Shown one piece after another: positions 52,286 to 63,960 of a DNA stretch of 64,000 nt (positions are counted from its first letter, which is position 1; every line of letters starts with the position of its first letter). The DNA comes from Flaccisagitta enflata (taxonomy: Eukaryota; Chaetognatha; Sagittoidea; Aphragmophora), in the NCBI GenBank assembly GCA_965153355.1, contig OZ231126.1, positions 52,328,001 to 52,392,000 of the forward strand. Reading direction: 5' to 3'. The translations under genes and the position numbers were made by a program. Below the pieces are notes generated by a model, which saw only the letters and a program-made list of their open reading frames with translations, did no database searches and had not been told where the DNA came from.

Positions 52286-55200
52286 TCAAGCGGCGAACTG
52301 CGCTTTGACGGCGTCGACAACAGCTTTGGCGAGAGCATCCGTTTCTTCCTGAGATTTAGGCGTTTCAGCGTAAACGCGGACGACGTCTTCGGTCCCCGAA
52401 GGCCGGACAAAAGCCCGCGACGTCGACGGAAATTTGGACAAGATCTCGTCGATGCGACCCTGAAGACCAGCTGGAGCCGTCACTCTGAAAAGGAAGTGAA
52501 AAGTGGCGATGATGAGAAATCTGCGGTCCATAATTCCACCCGGCAATCATTCAAAACTACTTCAAGCGTCCCCGAGACTCACTTTCGTTCCGCGTCGGTG
52601 GTTCGAACGGCATTGCGATCCGGCACTTGGCATTTCATGAGCCGATTGGGAAAGTCGTTGTACAAGGCATTCCACTCCTCGCAGTCCCAACCGAAGTGCC
52701 GCAAAGCAGATTCGACCAATAACATGTCCGATAACGCGTCACCCACCTTGACGAGTTTTAAAAGGGAGGAAAGGCATGAAAGTTGGATTACTGATCAAGG
52801 AAAATCAAGAACAAGATGAGAGAGAATGGATCGAAGAAGAAGACGGTAATGAGTCACGGTGCTTAACTGTTTGGTTGATGAGATTCATGGCTTGAACGAG
52901 TTGCTGAGCAGACAGTCTTTGGTCTTCGCTAGCATCTGGGTTTTGACATCGCTTCATAATCGTCGCCGCTGACAAAGAGAGAGCATCAGTCACCAAAAGC
53001 AATCAAAAGCAGTCACATGATGACAAGTTTTTTTAATCAAAACATTGGACTTTACGAGCAAGGAGAGATGACAACTAGGCCTAAGCTATAGGCCGCATAC
53101 CTGTGCAATCGCTGAAAATGACGGTACCGTGACCATTTGCTTCGAAATATACGCCTGCAAGTGTTTACGCAAAATGAATTTTTCGCACGAACATTCGGTA
53201 GGTTGCCTATGACTCGCGAATGCGATTGAACAAACTTATGCCAACAAGAATACAGATCTCACCAATATCAAACTCCTCGGCGCGTCGATGTAAATGTTTG
53301 ACGCCTGTCGGGACACAAGCGACCGGAACACCCAACTGAGACGTCATGTAAATCGTAGAACTACCGTTGGCGTAGGCAGTTTGAACAACCCCGATGTTGA
53401 CAGAGTCCAAACCGGCTGAGAGATTCAAAAAGGGGAGAGAAAAAAATGAAGAAAACAACAGTAAAGATAATAAGGAAAAGGATGCAGAGAAATACAACGG
53501 AGCAGGAGATGGCTTTTTGTTTGAGGATTTTCGGAAGGAAATGACGATGTACAAATGGCAAAGGGGCACAAAATAGGCAAACTCCGCTTCGGAAAGCATC
53601 TCTTCGCGGCTGATTGACATACTCTCGAGAGGCACTGCATAAAAACCTGTTTTCAGCAGATCTTTAAGGTATTTGGCTACTAGACTGGAGATTTTGTCGC
53701 CATCGAGTAAGTGGAAACTAGAAGAGGCATCGAAGTAGAAATAAACGATACGATCTGCGTCGCCGTCAAATGCGGCGTGGCGCCGCCCCGGTGACGCAAC
53801 GGCGTTCTTAGGCGCGCTTTGAGTCGTCTTCACGAAATCGGCGCCGCTATTCTGCATTAGTCGCGAAATGGAGTGGAAATTATTGGGGACGGGATCTGAT
53901 GGACCTTAAGAGTTCCTTAACAGTCATATCAAAACGTTTTAAGCTTTTAAATAGTACAGACACCTGATTTAGCACGTCGCCTGGCTTCGTGCCGTCGTTG
54001 ACGATGGTGATTTTGAGAACAGATGGATCGACGAGATCCTTGAAAAGCGCGGCCTTCTCGGCGCCGACTCCGTTGGCGCCATCCAGAATCAACTCGGCAT
54101 TGTACGAGGACGATTTCGGGGAACATCGCAAATCTTGTGTGAAGCCAAAAAAAATCGCACAGTTAACGTTTTTTTTTTTCCATGACATTGATTAATAATT
54201 TCTGACATACTAAGAGTGGAAGAAAGACTGTGAAAGGGAGAAAGGAATGAAAAAGGCAGAATGGAATAAAGGCAAAAAGGCATAATGGAATAAAGGGGGA
54301 AAAGACAAGTGGAATAAAGCAGAGTGGAAGAATGAAAGGCAGATTGGAAATAAAGCAGTGGAACAATGACAACAGAACATTTGGAAGAGTGTCAAGCCAA
54401 GTGGAAGGGAGAGACTTGAAGAAGAGTCTTAGAGAATAGAGTCTTAGAGAATAGCATAACAAATATTTGGTCATAGGAGAGTTCTCAATCATAGGGATAT
54501 AGCTCAAAATCATCTATTAAGATGGCCCAAGAAAAAAAATTTGCTATGGGACCCCTACAAACTATGACCGCCACCCTCCTCATTTCCCATACAAAATGTA
54601 TGGGATGGATTTTGGCCTCTAGGTTTTCTATGGTTTATTATGGGGAAGGGGGTGGGTGGCGGCCATAATTTATTGGTGTCCTCAGGCTAAAATTTTCGTG
54701 GACCATCTGTGTACATGATTTTGAGGGATATATATCCCATTGATGGAGAACGTTCCTATGACTTTGGATAAATAATTGTTGGGCTATTAAAGAAAGGCAA
54801 AATAGTGGAATGGAAGGGTGGAAGAAAGGCAGAGTGGAAGAAAGGCAGAGTGGAAGAAAGTTATAAGATGACAGGCTACAGAGGAAGAGAGTAAGTGGAA
54901 AGAGTGGAAGAGCTCAGAGTGGAAGAAAGGCAGAGTGGAAGAAAAGATAATATGAGGAATATATAGATAAATATACATAAGATGAATATATAATATATAA
55001 TATAGAAATATATAAATATTATGTCAGTGGAAGATAGGCAGAATGGAAGAAAGGCAGAATGGAAGAAAGGCAGAATGAAAGAAACCCAGAGTGAAAGAAA
55101 TGCAGAAAGGAAGAAAGGCAGTATGAGAGAAATGCAGAGAATGGAAGGCAAAGAATAGGCGTAAAAGAAATAGGGCATCACATGTACATGTAATTGACAA

Positions 55201-57719
55201 AGCAAGAAACATGATGCAGCATCTTCAATGCACAATACAAACCTCTCAATTTGAGAAAGGCACCAGACAGCTTAGCGAGGTATCCGGCCTGCTGCAAGTG
55301 TTTACGCAAAATGAATTTTTCGCACAAAGACTCGGTAGGTTGCCTATGACTCGCGAATGCGATTGAACAAACATATGCAAACAAGAATACAGATCTCACC
55401 AATATCAAACTCCTCGGCGCGTCGATGTAAATGTTTGACGCCTGTCGGGACACAAGCGACCGGAACACCCAACTGAGACGTCATGTAAATCGTGGAACTA
55501 CCGTTGGCGTAGGCAGTTTGAACAACCCCGATGTTGACAGAGTCCAAACCGGCTGAGAGATTCAAAGAGGGGAGAGGAAAAATGAAGAAAACAACAGTAA
55601 AGATAATAAGGAAAAGGAAGCAGAGAAATATAACGGAGCAGGAGATGGCTTTTAGTTTAAGGATTTTCGGAAGGAAATGACAATGTACAAATGGCAAAGG
55701 GGCACAAAATAAGCAAACTCCGCTTCGTAAAGCATCTCTTCGCGGATGATTGGCATACTCTCGAGAAGCACTGCATAAAAACCTGTTTTCAGCAGATCTT
55801 TAAGATATTTGGCTACTAGACTGGAGATTTTGTCGCCATCGAGTAAGTGGAAACTAGAAGAGGCATCGAAGTAGAAATAAACGATACGATCTGCGTCGCC
55901 GTCAAATGCAGCGTGGCGCCGCCCCGGTGACGCAACGGCGTTAGTAGGCGCGCTTTGAGTCGTCTTCACATAGTCGGCGCCGCTATTCTGCATTAGTCGC
56001 GAAATGGAATGGAAATTATTGGGCACGGGATCTGATGGACCTTAAGAGTTCCTTAATAGTCATATCAAAACGTTTTTAGCTTTTAAATAGTACAGACACC
56101 TGATTTAGCACGTCGCCTGGCTTCGTGCCGTCGTTGACGATGGTGATTTTGAGTACAGATGGATCGACGAGATCCTTGAAAAGCGCGGCCTTCTCGGCGC
56201 CGACTCCGTTGGCGCCATCCAGAATCAACTCGGCATTGTACGAGGACGATTTCGGGGAACATCGCAAATCTTGTGTGAAGCCAAAAAAGATCGCACAGTT
56301 AACGTTTTCTTTTTCATGACAGTGATTAAGAATTTCAGACGTACTAAGAGTGGAAGAAAGACAGTGAAAGAAAGGAAGAAAGGAATAAGAAAAGGCAGAA
56401 TGGAATAAAGGCAGAAAGGCAGAAAGGAATGAAGGGGGAAAAGGCAAGTGGAATAAAGCAGAGTGGAAGAATGAAAGGCAGATTGGAAATAAAGCAGTGG
56501 AATAATGACAACAGAACATATGGAAGAGTGTCAGCCGAGTGGAAGGGAGAGAATTGAAGAACAGTCTTAAAGAAAGGCAAAATAGTGGAAAGGCAGAATG
56601 GAAGGGTGGAAGAAAGGCAGAGTGGAAGAAAGGCAGAGTGGAAGAAAGGCAGAGTGGAAGAAAGGCAGAGTGGAAGAAAGGCAGAGTGGAAGAAGGGCAG
56701 AATGGAAGAAAGGCAGAATGGAAGAAACACAGAGTGAAAGAAATACAGAAAGGAATAAAGGCAGTATGAGAGAAAGGCAGAGAGAATGGAAGGCAAAGAA
56801 TAGGCGTAAAAGGAGAAATAGGGCAGCACATGTACATGTAATTGAGTTAATTGACAAAGCAAGACCTTGATGCAGCATCTTCAATGCACAATACAAACCT
56901 CTCAATTTGAGAAAGGCACCAGACAGCTTAGCGAGGTATCCGGCCTGAGTCGGAGATCCGTAGGCGTCGTTTGTGTTCAAGCAGCGGATGTAATAATGCA
57001 GCTGCGGCGTGGATGACAAATCATAGCTGAGGAACTGAGCACCGCAAGCATCAACGCCCGTTCGCGCTGCCGCCGCTAACCGAACGGAAGAAGGGCGCGT
57101 GTCGATCCCAAGCGCCACCCGAGAGGTGGACAAGAGCTGAAAGGATGAAGTTGACGGAACCATTATAAGTAAACATTTCGCGAAAACATTCCCTGCCGAT
57201 GTCAAGCTCAACAAGCCCATCAATTATCATTACTCCGTCAGTTGGAATCCCGTGTGATGCGCAAATTCGACGCAATTCTTGCACTAAATCTTCGTCAGAG
57301 ACATTGGCCAAATTCGTCGCCAACTCCTCCCAAGATGCATCCAGCATTTCCCCCATGGGATCGATGAGTTTCACGCCATTATCGCATTCTGACGACAAAC
57401 GGAATGAAGTTTGAAGATGGCTTATATCCCGCACCCCATACTCGTTTTGGTCAATAATTTGTACTGGGAACCTGGGACGGTCTAAGATAAGATGTTTTTT
57501 TTTTCATTTTAGCGGCGGACACATAATTCTGCAAGAGGCTTTGTCCATCCGTATGTCGGTCCGTTAGTCCATGGGTCCATGGTGAGTCCATGGTGATGAA
57601 GTCAAAAAGTGTGAAAACGCGCATTTGAAATACTGCTCTTTGTCTGTGTGTGTGTAAGTGTGTAAGTGTGTAAGTGTGTAAGTGTGTAAGTGTGTAAGTG
57701 TGTAAGTGTGTAAGTGTGT

Positions 57720-57766
<47 letters not shown>

Positions 57767-59186
57767 TTAAGCAGCTTCGATATGTTTCGACTTTTGTTTC
57801 GAATCGACTTTTGGGCAGGGTTCGAGTTAGGGGCAGATGATCAGTCTTTGGGGAGAGGACAGAGAAGGACGGAGAAATGGTAAGGAGAGGAAAGCAGCGG
57901 ACAGTGAGGAGAGAATAGGATGAGAGGAAAAAAAGATAGTGGAATTGATCGGGGCGGAGTATACCGCCATTCTTGCCCTTCAATTAATAACTTTATATCG
58001 TATCGAAACTTTTTGTTTGAACAAGCGCAATGACGTCTCAAACCGTATGATTGAACAAAAATAAGTTATATCGAACGAATTCGTCGTCCTTAAAGCCACC
58101 ACGAAGCTAGCAGGTAATGCGTGCGTCGATATTGCGCGTTGGGGTGTGTGAGTGGACCGTGTGTATGTGGTGGGAGGGAAGGGTGGAAGGAGGCATGCGC
58201 CTGTTCACACCGCCCACAACGATATTGTGACAATGTCGCCTAAGTAACTTATTGCATGCAACCAACCATCTATCAAAAGATAAATACGGGGGAACTAAAG
58301 ATTTTTAGCAACTTTTTAGCAACTTTTACTTAACTTTTTAGCACATATTTTATTGGGGAACCCTTCAAAAGAAGTTACAACTAAATTTGAGCTAAATGAT
58401 TTTGTAGTTATTCATAGTTGCTCAAAAGTTTTTAATGGGGAAACTGAAAGGGTAAGATACAAATTCCAGCATTACTCAAGGATTGAAAAAAAGCTAAAAT
58501 ATATTATATTTAAAATATCAGTGCAATTCCTATTTTCTATCTTTAAAAGCTCATATATTTATGCTAAAACTTTAGCTTAGCAAACTTTTTAGCAAACTTT
58601 TTAGCAAACTTTTTAGCAAACTTTTTAGCAAACTTTTTTAGCAAACTTTTTTAGCAAACTTTTTAGCAAACTTTTTTAGCAAACTTTTTAGCAAACTTTT
58701 TAGCAAACTTTTTAGCATTTCACTTTTTTGCATTTCACTTTTTAGCTCAAATCTTATAAGCTAAAATATTTTTAGCCAAATTCATATATGCTAAAAACTT
58801 TTTAGCATTAAGAATTCTGATCATATTGCATTTTAGCAAATCTTTTGGGATAAAAATCAAGCTAAAAACATTTTAGCATATCATTTATTTAAGGGGAACC
58901 CTGTGCTAAAAAGTTGCTAAAATTGTTGCTAAAAAGTTGCTAAAAAATTTTTAGCCTTCCCCCCCCTGCAAATAGGCCCACCTGGGTTGTGCGATGCGGT
59001 GATCATGATTCCGATGACTGACTTGGTTTTAGCGGATCGGACAGACGCCAGGATTCCCACACGGAACATGACGTGATCGAGTTTCTCGGCGCGCGTGCGG
59101 AAGCCCGCGGTGCCGTAAGCGATGCGCGTCTGAGAGTCCGGATTCGGATACAGCCGACTCGCGGCTTCAACGCGCTTTTCCATCAT
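52286..59186 (-). CDS. PGM3: Phosphoacetylglucosamine mutase with internal exon-block duplication
   Basis: Converts GlcNAc-6-phosphate to GlcNAc-1-phosphate on the way to UDP-GlcNAc. Exons: E1 58982-59186, E2 57213-57388, E3 56899-57136, E4 56100-56269, E5 55783-55987, E6 55400-55552, E7 53101-53154, E8 52868-52968, E9 52583-52746, E10 52286-52484. With one copy of E4-E6 this is 554 aa (human 542). Start chosen at the MM pair, because YGTAGFR then lies about as far from the N-terminus as in the human protein. Active-site serine Ser65 in TASHNP; metal loop DGDADR at 292-297; substrate loop [11 protein letters not shown] near 383; phosphate-binding RPSGTED near 516. The E4-E6 block occurs twice; the second copy (53263-54133) is listed separately. 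E6 ends in phase 1 and E4 begins with two bases, so using both blocks stays in frame and adds exactly 176 residues. Intron 2 would be only 76 nt with a weak GTTGAG donor. The enzyme is cytosolic in other animals. Confidence 0.93.
53263..54133 (-). CDS. PGM3: Second copy of PGM3 exons 4-5-6 (block A)
   Basis: E4A 53964-54133, E5A 53647-53851 and E6A 53263-53415 have exactly the lengths (170, 205, 153 nt) and phases of the upstream block B, and keep AG/GT boundaries. The translations differ from block B at only two positions seen, both in E5: SGADF versus SGADY, and APKN versus APTN. The metal-binding loop DGDADR is intact in both. Block A lies directly upstream of E7 and block B directly downstream of E3. 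A transcript could use either block alone (a normal 554-aa enzyme) or both (730 aa, with a repeated domain 2-3 region). Which is used cannot be seen. Alternatively one block is silent; no disabling mutation is visible in either. Confidence 0.85.
54450..54790. mobile_element. Foldback MITE, AATAGCATAACAA ends
   Basis: AATAGCATAACAA...TCATAGGAGAGTTCTCAATC...CTCAAAATCAT is inverted at the right (ATGATTTTGAG...GTTGGGCTATT). Inserted in the copy-A spacer; the empty site is visible in copy B (GTCTTAAAGAAAGG), with TA at both edges. Confidence 0.8.
55243..55291 (-). pseudogene. Chimeric exon remnant: E7 acceptor fused to 3' part of PGM3 E3
   Basis: At the junction of the two PGM3 blocks, the intron and acceptor that precede E7 (ending ACTTGCAG) run straight into the last 49 nt of E3, which keeps its own donor. 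It is flanked by a usable AG and GT. Entered in the phase left by E6, it reads CAGGCCGGATACCTCGC with the leading G and hits TAA within six codons, so inclusion would end translation. It is best seen as the duplication breakpoint, and possibly as a poison exon. Confidence 0.75.
55292..56947. repeat. PGM3 tandem duplication, copy B
   Basis: Contains E6, E5, E4, the GGAAGAAAGGCAGAGT array (56380-56760) and the 3' part of E3, nearly identical to copy A. Breakpoints share only a few bases (CTG/CCTG). Confidence 0.85.
57510..57620 (+). mobile_element. Family-H fragment, decayed
   Basis: TTTAGCGGCGGACACATAAT, AGAGGCTTTGTCCATCCG and GTCGGTCCGTTAGTCC. The hairpin is no longer paired. Confidence 0.5.
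57636..57765. repeat. (GTGTAA)n-(GT)n microsatellite in PGM3 intron 1
   Basis: Ten GTGTAA-type units (GTGTGTAA) then about 20 GT units. Confidence 0.95.
58570..58735. repeat. 13-bp minisatellite TTTTTAGCAAACT
   Basis: About 11 near-identical units in PGM3 intron 1. GCTAAAA and TTTTAGC motifs in both orientations spread over 58290-58950, giving many small hairpins. Confidence 0.9.
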
Positions 59187-60040
59187 GATTTTCAACGTAA
59201 AATCCAAGACGTATCCGTACAGATCTAAGGAGTTCCAAACCAGCTTTCTAAAGAAATGAACAGTTCCGTATGACAAGTGCATATAATATATACGAACTGC
59301 TAAATTATGGAAGAAAGTGGCAGTTGAGATTGAAGATGAAGGTCACACAAGAAAGAGAAGACTCATGACAAGACCATAATTTTGAAGAAAATCTCAATAA
59401 AACTATTGTAAATAAAGTTTTTTACTGGCCAAAAAGTTATGAGAATGGTATGAAATGCAAAAATATATTCTGTTTTAGGGGTCCATTGCACTGAATTACC
59501 AGTTTTGTGTCTAAAACAGTAGTTTCATTTTATAAGATATCATTCTGACAAATGTAAATACAGAGCGATAATTGCAGGTTAAAATGACAATGCTACATTT
59601 CAATTTCAAAAGCGTCCGGGTCGCTAATTACAAGAAATACAGGAAATACGGTATTGCTTATCTTTCTTTATTTGTCACTTATGGTGGTAGATACTTATCA
59701 CCTGTCTTGTGTTTAAAGTACTTTTCACTTCATTTTACAGCAAGAAATACACAGAAAGAATGGTGAGTTGGTTAAAAATCACTTTTTTGCATACTTATGA
59801 ACTATTATTACTTGGTTTATCAGTTTCAATGATGCAGAAATACTTACATAGTGGAATTTTGATACTTAAAATTTTTTTATACTTAAAATTTTGATGAGCG
59901 GCACAAAAGATGTCCAGATAGATTCCTTCCTTATTTTGGTCACTCCTGCACTGAGCAACTCTATGCCCTGTTATGTCCGTCCATCCAGCTATCCATTGGT
60001 TGCTTGAATAATCCCCATTTCACTTTTTCGGCATTTATGA
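59187..60040. promoter_or_regulatory. Region upstream of PGM3
   Basis: Should contain the PGM3 promoter. A TTCTTTAG acceptor-like site lies about 65 bp before the ATG (near 59250), so the leader may be spliced. No repeat family recognised. Confidence 0.35.
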
Positions 60041-60047
60041 GCTTTTT

Positions 60048-60193
60048 AGTCGCGGACACGCGACTCTACACCTTGCCCTGTTGGTCGGTACGTCGGTACG
60101 TCCGTAACAAATTTTGTTGAATTTTGAGCGGTTTTTACATTATCGCTCCTGCTCAACCGTCCGCGACTGGATTGCTGTGTATCCGGCCTTGTT
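60048..60193 (+). mobile_element. Family-H element, hairpin AGTCGCGGACACGCGACT, intact
   Basis: Hairpin 60048-60065; GGTCGGTACGTCGGTACGTC; CATTATCGCTCCTGCTCAAC; tag GTCCGCGAC at 60159-60167 (reverse complement GTCGCGGAC, exactly the hairpin arm plus loop); end TATCCGGCCTTGTT. The best-preserved copy. Confidence 0.88.
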
Positions 60194-60279
60194 TAGCTCA
60201 CTGCTCCTACCCTAGTGACAATCTTCTTCACTGCCCCTGCCCACCCACATGTAACAAGGGTAGCCATGCATCCCAACTT

Positions 60280-60430
60280 GTCGGATCAGAATGTAACTTC
60301 TTTCCCAGACCTAAGATTCGACCCTGAATAACCCAGAAGTACAATGGCTAATATATTAACTTTTGTGATGACTGACGGTCTAATGCATAATCTGGATAAC
60401 TATGGCAAAAAAAAATTTTGCAGAGATTTT
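60280..60430. repeat. Direct repeat of 61690-61850
   Basis: Both contain AGACCTAAGAT...GACCCTGAAT.AC.CAG and ACAATGGCTAA, then TGCCAAA- or GGCAAAAAAAAA-type stretches. Confidence 0.55.
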
Positions 60431-60987
60431 CGAACAACCAAAAATGGTAGTAAATATCAACCGATTTGGATGAAAATTTAGGCGTTACTAGGCCTAATAA
60501 TCATAAAGATGCTGTAAAAAAATCAAGGATTTATTCTGAACCGTTTGGCCGCAATCCACATTTTTCTAAAATTTGTCTAGATTTCATTTGCCCATTATCT
60601 TTTTATACTTAGTGATATTCTCATTCCATAAAACCATACAAAAAATGCTCCGACGTTTCTGAAATTTTTACTGTAGCTGGGAGACATAATTAGGGGGTAG
60701 CAGCTAAAAAATCATGCGGAAATTCCAAAGACAATTAAGTAATTGTAAATGTTTTGCATACTTACGGTCTTTTCTTATGTATATTCTTTTTTAAATTTGT
60801 GACAAAAACTAAGTTTTAGTGATACTGAAATGTTTCTTTTGTTGCACATTTCATGCTCAAAAAGTTTTGAAGAACTCTACAAAAGATGTTTAGATATTTC
60901 TTTTTTTCATCAAAAACATGGATCAGAATATAACTTTTTTTTCTGGACAGACTTTGAATGCAGTAGATATCTGACAACCAGCACTTA

Positions 60988-61590
60988 ACAGGGTGCTCAA
61001 TAAATTTGGCAAAATCTTAAGAAGAGTACCTAAAAGCCATTCCCAATTAATTGTTTTTATCAAAATAATGCTCAACTATAATGGTTGGTTAGTTTTCAAT
61101 ACTTATCCTCCAACTGGCAGCAAAAATCCATAAGAATAAATCAATACAGGGCAGGAACGGCTCATTTGAAGTTGTCTAGTGAAAATTAGCTTTGATAGAC
61201 AAAAGACAACTAATCATTTGTTTCAAGTTATTCTAGCAGAATTTTTTCAATGCCTTGCTCCAATTTTGAGTAAGAAGGGTTGTCCTGCTTCAATTATGTA
61301 TACCAACATATTTATTGACCACATATGGGTGCTAAATTTCAGTTCAAAGGTAGCTAGTAAGTTGCTATCCTCTGCCACATTTTCTTCGTAAAAATTCCCC
61401 AAAATTGGAAATTTTGTCTGAGGCATAATTCCTTGCCTTTCAAACCATGGTAGTCCACATGAAAAACTGCGCATTCTAACATCTAATAAAACTAATTGGG
61501 AGGCTACATGCCAAATTTCAGCTTACTGGGCTGCCTAGAAGTATGATTTTATTGACATTAAGTTTTTGCCAAATTTATTGAGCACCCTGT
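60988..61590. mobile_element. 600-bp mariner-like MITE with TA duplication
   Basis: Starts ACAGGGTGCTCAATAAATTT and ends with the exact inverse AAATTTATTGAGCACCCTGT. TA lies immediately outside both ends (60986-60987 and 61591-61592), as in Tc1/mariner insertions. No transposase frame. Confidence 0.82.
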
Positions 61591-61592
61591 TA

Positions 61593-63030
61593 CATAGTAC
61601 CGATGTTCTCGCCAAAGAGGACAATTCATATCATTGGAAACAAGTTTTTGGTTTCAACCTTTCAAAAAATTTCTGACAACAATAGAAAAGATCATGTAAG
61701 GCATTTTAAACTGTCAAACAAGACCTAAGATATGACCCTGAATGACTCAGTATCACAATGGCTAAAAAAATCAACTTTTGCACCAACTGTGACTAACTGA
61801 CATACAGAGTCGCATAGAATGCTAACCATGCCAAAGAAAAAAATTGCACACTTACCTTTAAACACACGCCCCATCGCTCTCTGTATAGTAAACTATAAAA
61901 AATCAGTGACCGTTAGAAAGATATTCAAAAATTCTTTAAAACTAGACCAAGCAGAATGTTTATTTTTTTTTTGAACTAAATGAAGTTAATAACTCCACTT
62001 CCCTCAAAACCAATCAATCAATCATAAGAATTTTGCTCTTTTACCTATGTATCAATGTACTTACTGACCTAAATTCAAAAAAATTCATGAGGAAAAAAAA
62101 AATTTAGAAAATTTTCTTCAAAATGGCGCCAAGCAGAAATTTGTAACTTAATCCGTTTAGAAGTTATGATTAAATGAAAGTGAATGGTACAGTTCAAAGG
62201 GATGTGTGAAATCGCTCTTTCTGGCAGTAAGCAGAATTGACATTTTTACTTCATATCATTGTAGATTTGTAGTTTCTAAAGTTTTTGAGCTACAACGCTC
62301 TAACACCACTCAATTGATAGATTTTTTAAAGCTCTTTAAAATGCTCACCGATTTTTTTTAGTTTCACATCCTATGAACGAACCAAGAGTCGTCAAAAAGT
62401 TGTGCAATTTTTTTTTTGGCATGGTTACTAAAGGTTTGAAGACATTATTAGTATGATTGAAAAGTGGGATAGAAATTAAGTTTCTTCATTTTGTTTATCG
62501 GCAATTTGAGCTGGTTGGCGAATTTCTTGACTCAGAGAGACTCATTTCATTTGTAAATGCTGTTGAACAATTCAAAGCATTTGCCTAATTTACATGTTTT
62601 TGGTTTTGGATGATCTGTCAATCTGTCTGTCTATCTATCTGTTTCTTATCTCTCTTAGAAAAACAAAAATACAGTTATCATAGTTGAGAGATCTTCATCA
62701 TTCTGCGTGCACTTAATTTTCTTGCCTAAACTTGCCACCCATATCTGCTGACTCACTTTCCATATTAATTAATGCACAAATTTTACGCGCATATTTTGCA
62801 TACATATTTCTCCATGGTGTCTTTACTCTTCTGACCAATGCAATGATACTAATTTACCAAAGAATCTTTTTCAATGTGAATGATCCCTGTCCAATGTTGG
62901 CAGTAGTTCTATATCCTATTTCCTCAAACATACCAGTTCTTCACAAATTTGCGACATGAAATATCACTCTTGTACGCACTCCATTCATTCTTCATAGATA
63001 GACTATCATCAAATACTTTTTGAAATGTTT
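61593..63030. other. AT-rich DNA with diverged inverted repeats
   Basis: CATGCCAAAGAAAAAAATTG (about 61830) is inverted near 62405, and AAAAATCAGTGACCG... near 62350, suggesting a worn foldback at 61820-62420. No gene. Confidence 0.45.
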
Positions 63031-63034
63031 TTAG

Positions 63035-63207
63035 GTTGCGGACACGCAACTCTATAAAAGCCTTTGTCAGTCCGTCCGATCGTCCATTGATCAAACCGAA
63101 GTCAAAAAAAGTGTCCGATCGAACCATAATGATCGTTGAAAAAGAAGTGGGAAAAACGCGCATATCCTTGCACCCGTCCTGGCAGTAGCCGTGTATCCGG
63201 CCTTGTT
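63035..63207 (+). mobile_element. Family-H element, hairpin GTTGCGGACACGCAAC
   Basis: Hairpin 63035-63050; AGTCCGTCCGATCGTCC; CACCCGTCC with decayed tag; end TATCCGGCCTTGTT at 63207. Confidence 0.78.
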
Positions 63208-63282
63208 TTCAATTCTACGGCCTCCATCTAATGAGATCTTCTGCATGAGTGTCAGTGTCAGGTTTTGGTGTCCAAAGGTAAT

Positions 63283-63345
<63 letters not shown>

Positions 63346-63415
63346 ACTCACTCACTCACTCACTCACTCACTCACTCACACTCTCACTCTCACACTCTCT
63401 CTCTCTCTCTCTCTC
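63283..63415. repeat. (CT)n-(CACT)n microsatellite
   Basis: (CT)n 63283-63341, (CACT)n to about 63380, then CT again. Confidence 0.95.
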
Positions 63416-63599
63416 CTATCATTCTCAGTTTCATGTCTTCGCATGTCGGTATTTGGCATGGTTGTCAAGAGTAATGAAAAGAAAGACGCTATTTTTAAGT
63501 AGTGACAGTGTCATTTACTGCTTTGGTTATGATACCTATGAAAGAGGGAACAAAGATGAGTTATGAGTGTGGGGACAACGCCATTGTTGAGTAGCCTAA

Positions 63600-63960
63600 C
63601 GACAATTATTGCGATGTCATAGAAAAGTTCTCTATCAATGGGATACGGCCCAAAATCATATTTTCAGATGGTCCATGAAAAAAATTTGCATAAAGCCCTG
63701 TCAGAATTGAAGCGTCATACCCAACCCCTTTCCCATAATAAAACATAGGCAAAAATCTTTCCTGTACATTTTCTATGGGATATCAGGTGGTGTGGTTGTG
63801 GCTATTTTCAATGGTCCAAGGACCAAATTTATGTTGTGGTTTATATGTACACATGATTTTGAGTCATATCCCTCCGATAGAAAACTTTCCTATGACTTTG
63901 CATGAATTCTTGTTATGCTATTGTTGCTCTTGTCAATGCTTTTTTCCCAGATACTGTCAA
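63600..63960. mobile_element. Foldback MITE, second copy of the 54450 family
   Basis: TAGCCTAACGACAATTATTG...CCCAAAATCAT and inverse ATGATTTTGAGTCATATCCC...GTTATGCTATT. The middle shares CCCTTTCCCATA and TTTTCTATGG with the first copy. Confidence 0.75.

Larger units (their letters stand above)
53155..55291. repeat. PGM3 tandem duplication, copy A
   Basis: Runs from the E7 acceptor side to the chimeric junction in E3. Compared with copy B it carries a MITE (54450-54790) and an AT-rich stretch (54945-55030) that copy B lacks. Confidence 0.85.

Noticed and set aside
53207-53857. Single 216-codon ORF through PGM3 E5A and E6A
   Set aside because: It is intron read-through between two bona fide exons with GT/AG borders.
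56076-56837. 253-codon ORF upstream of PGM3 E4B
   Set aside because: The upstream part translates the GGAAGAAAGGCAGAGT array; only the last 57 residues are exon 4.
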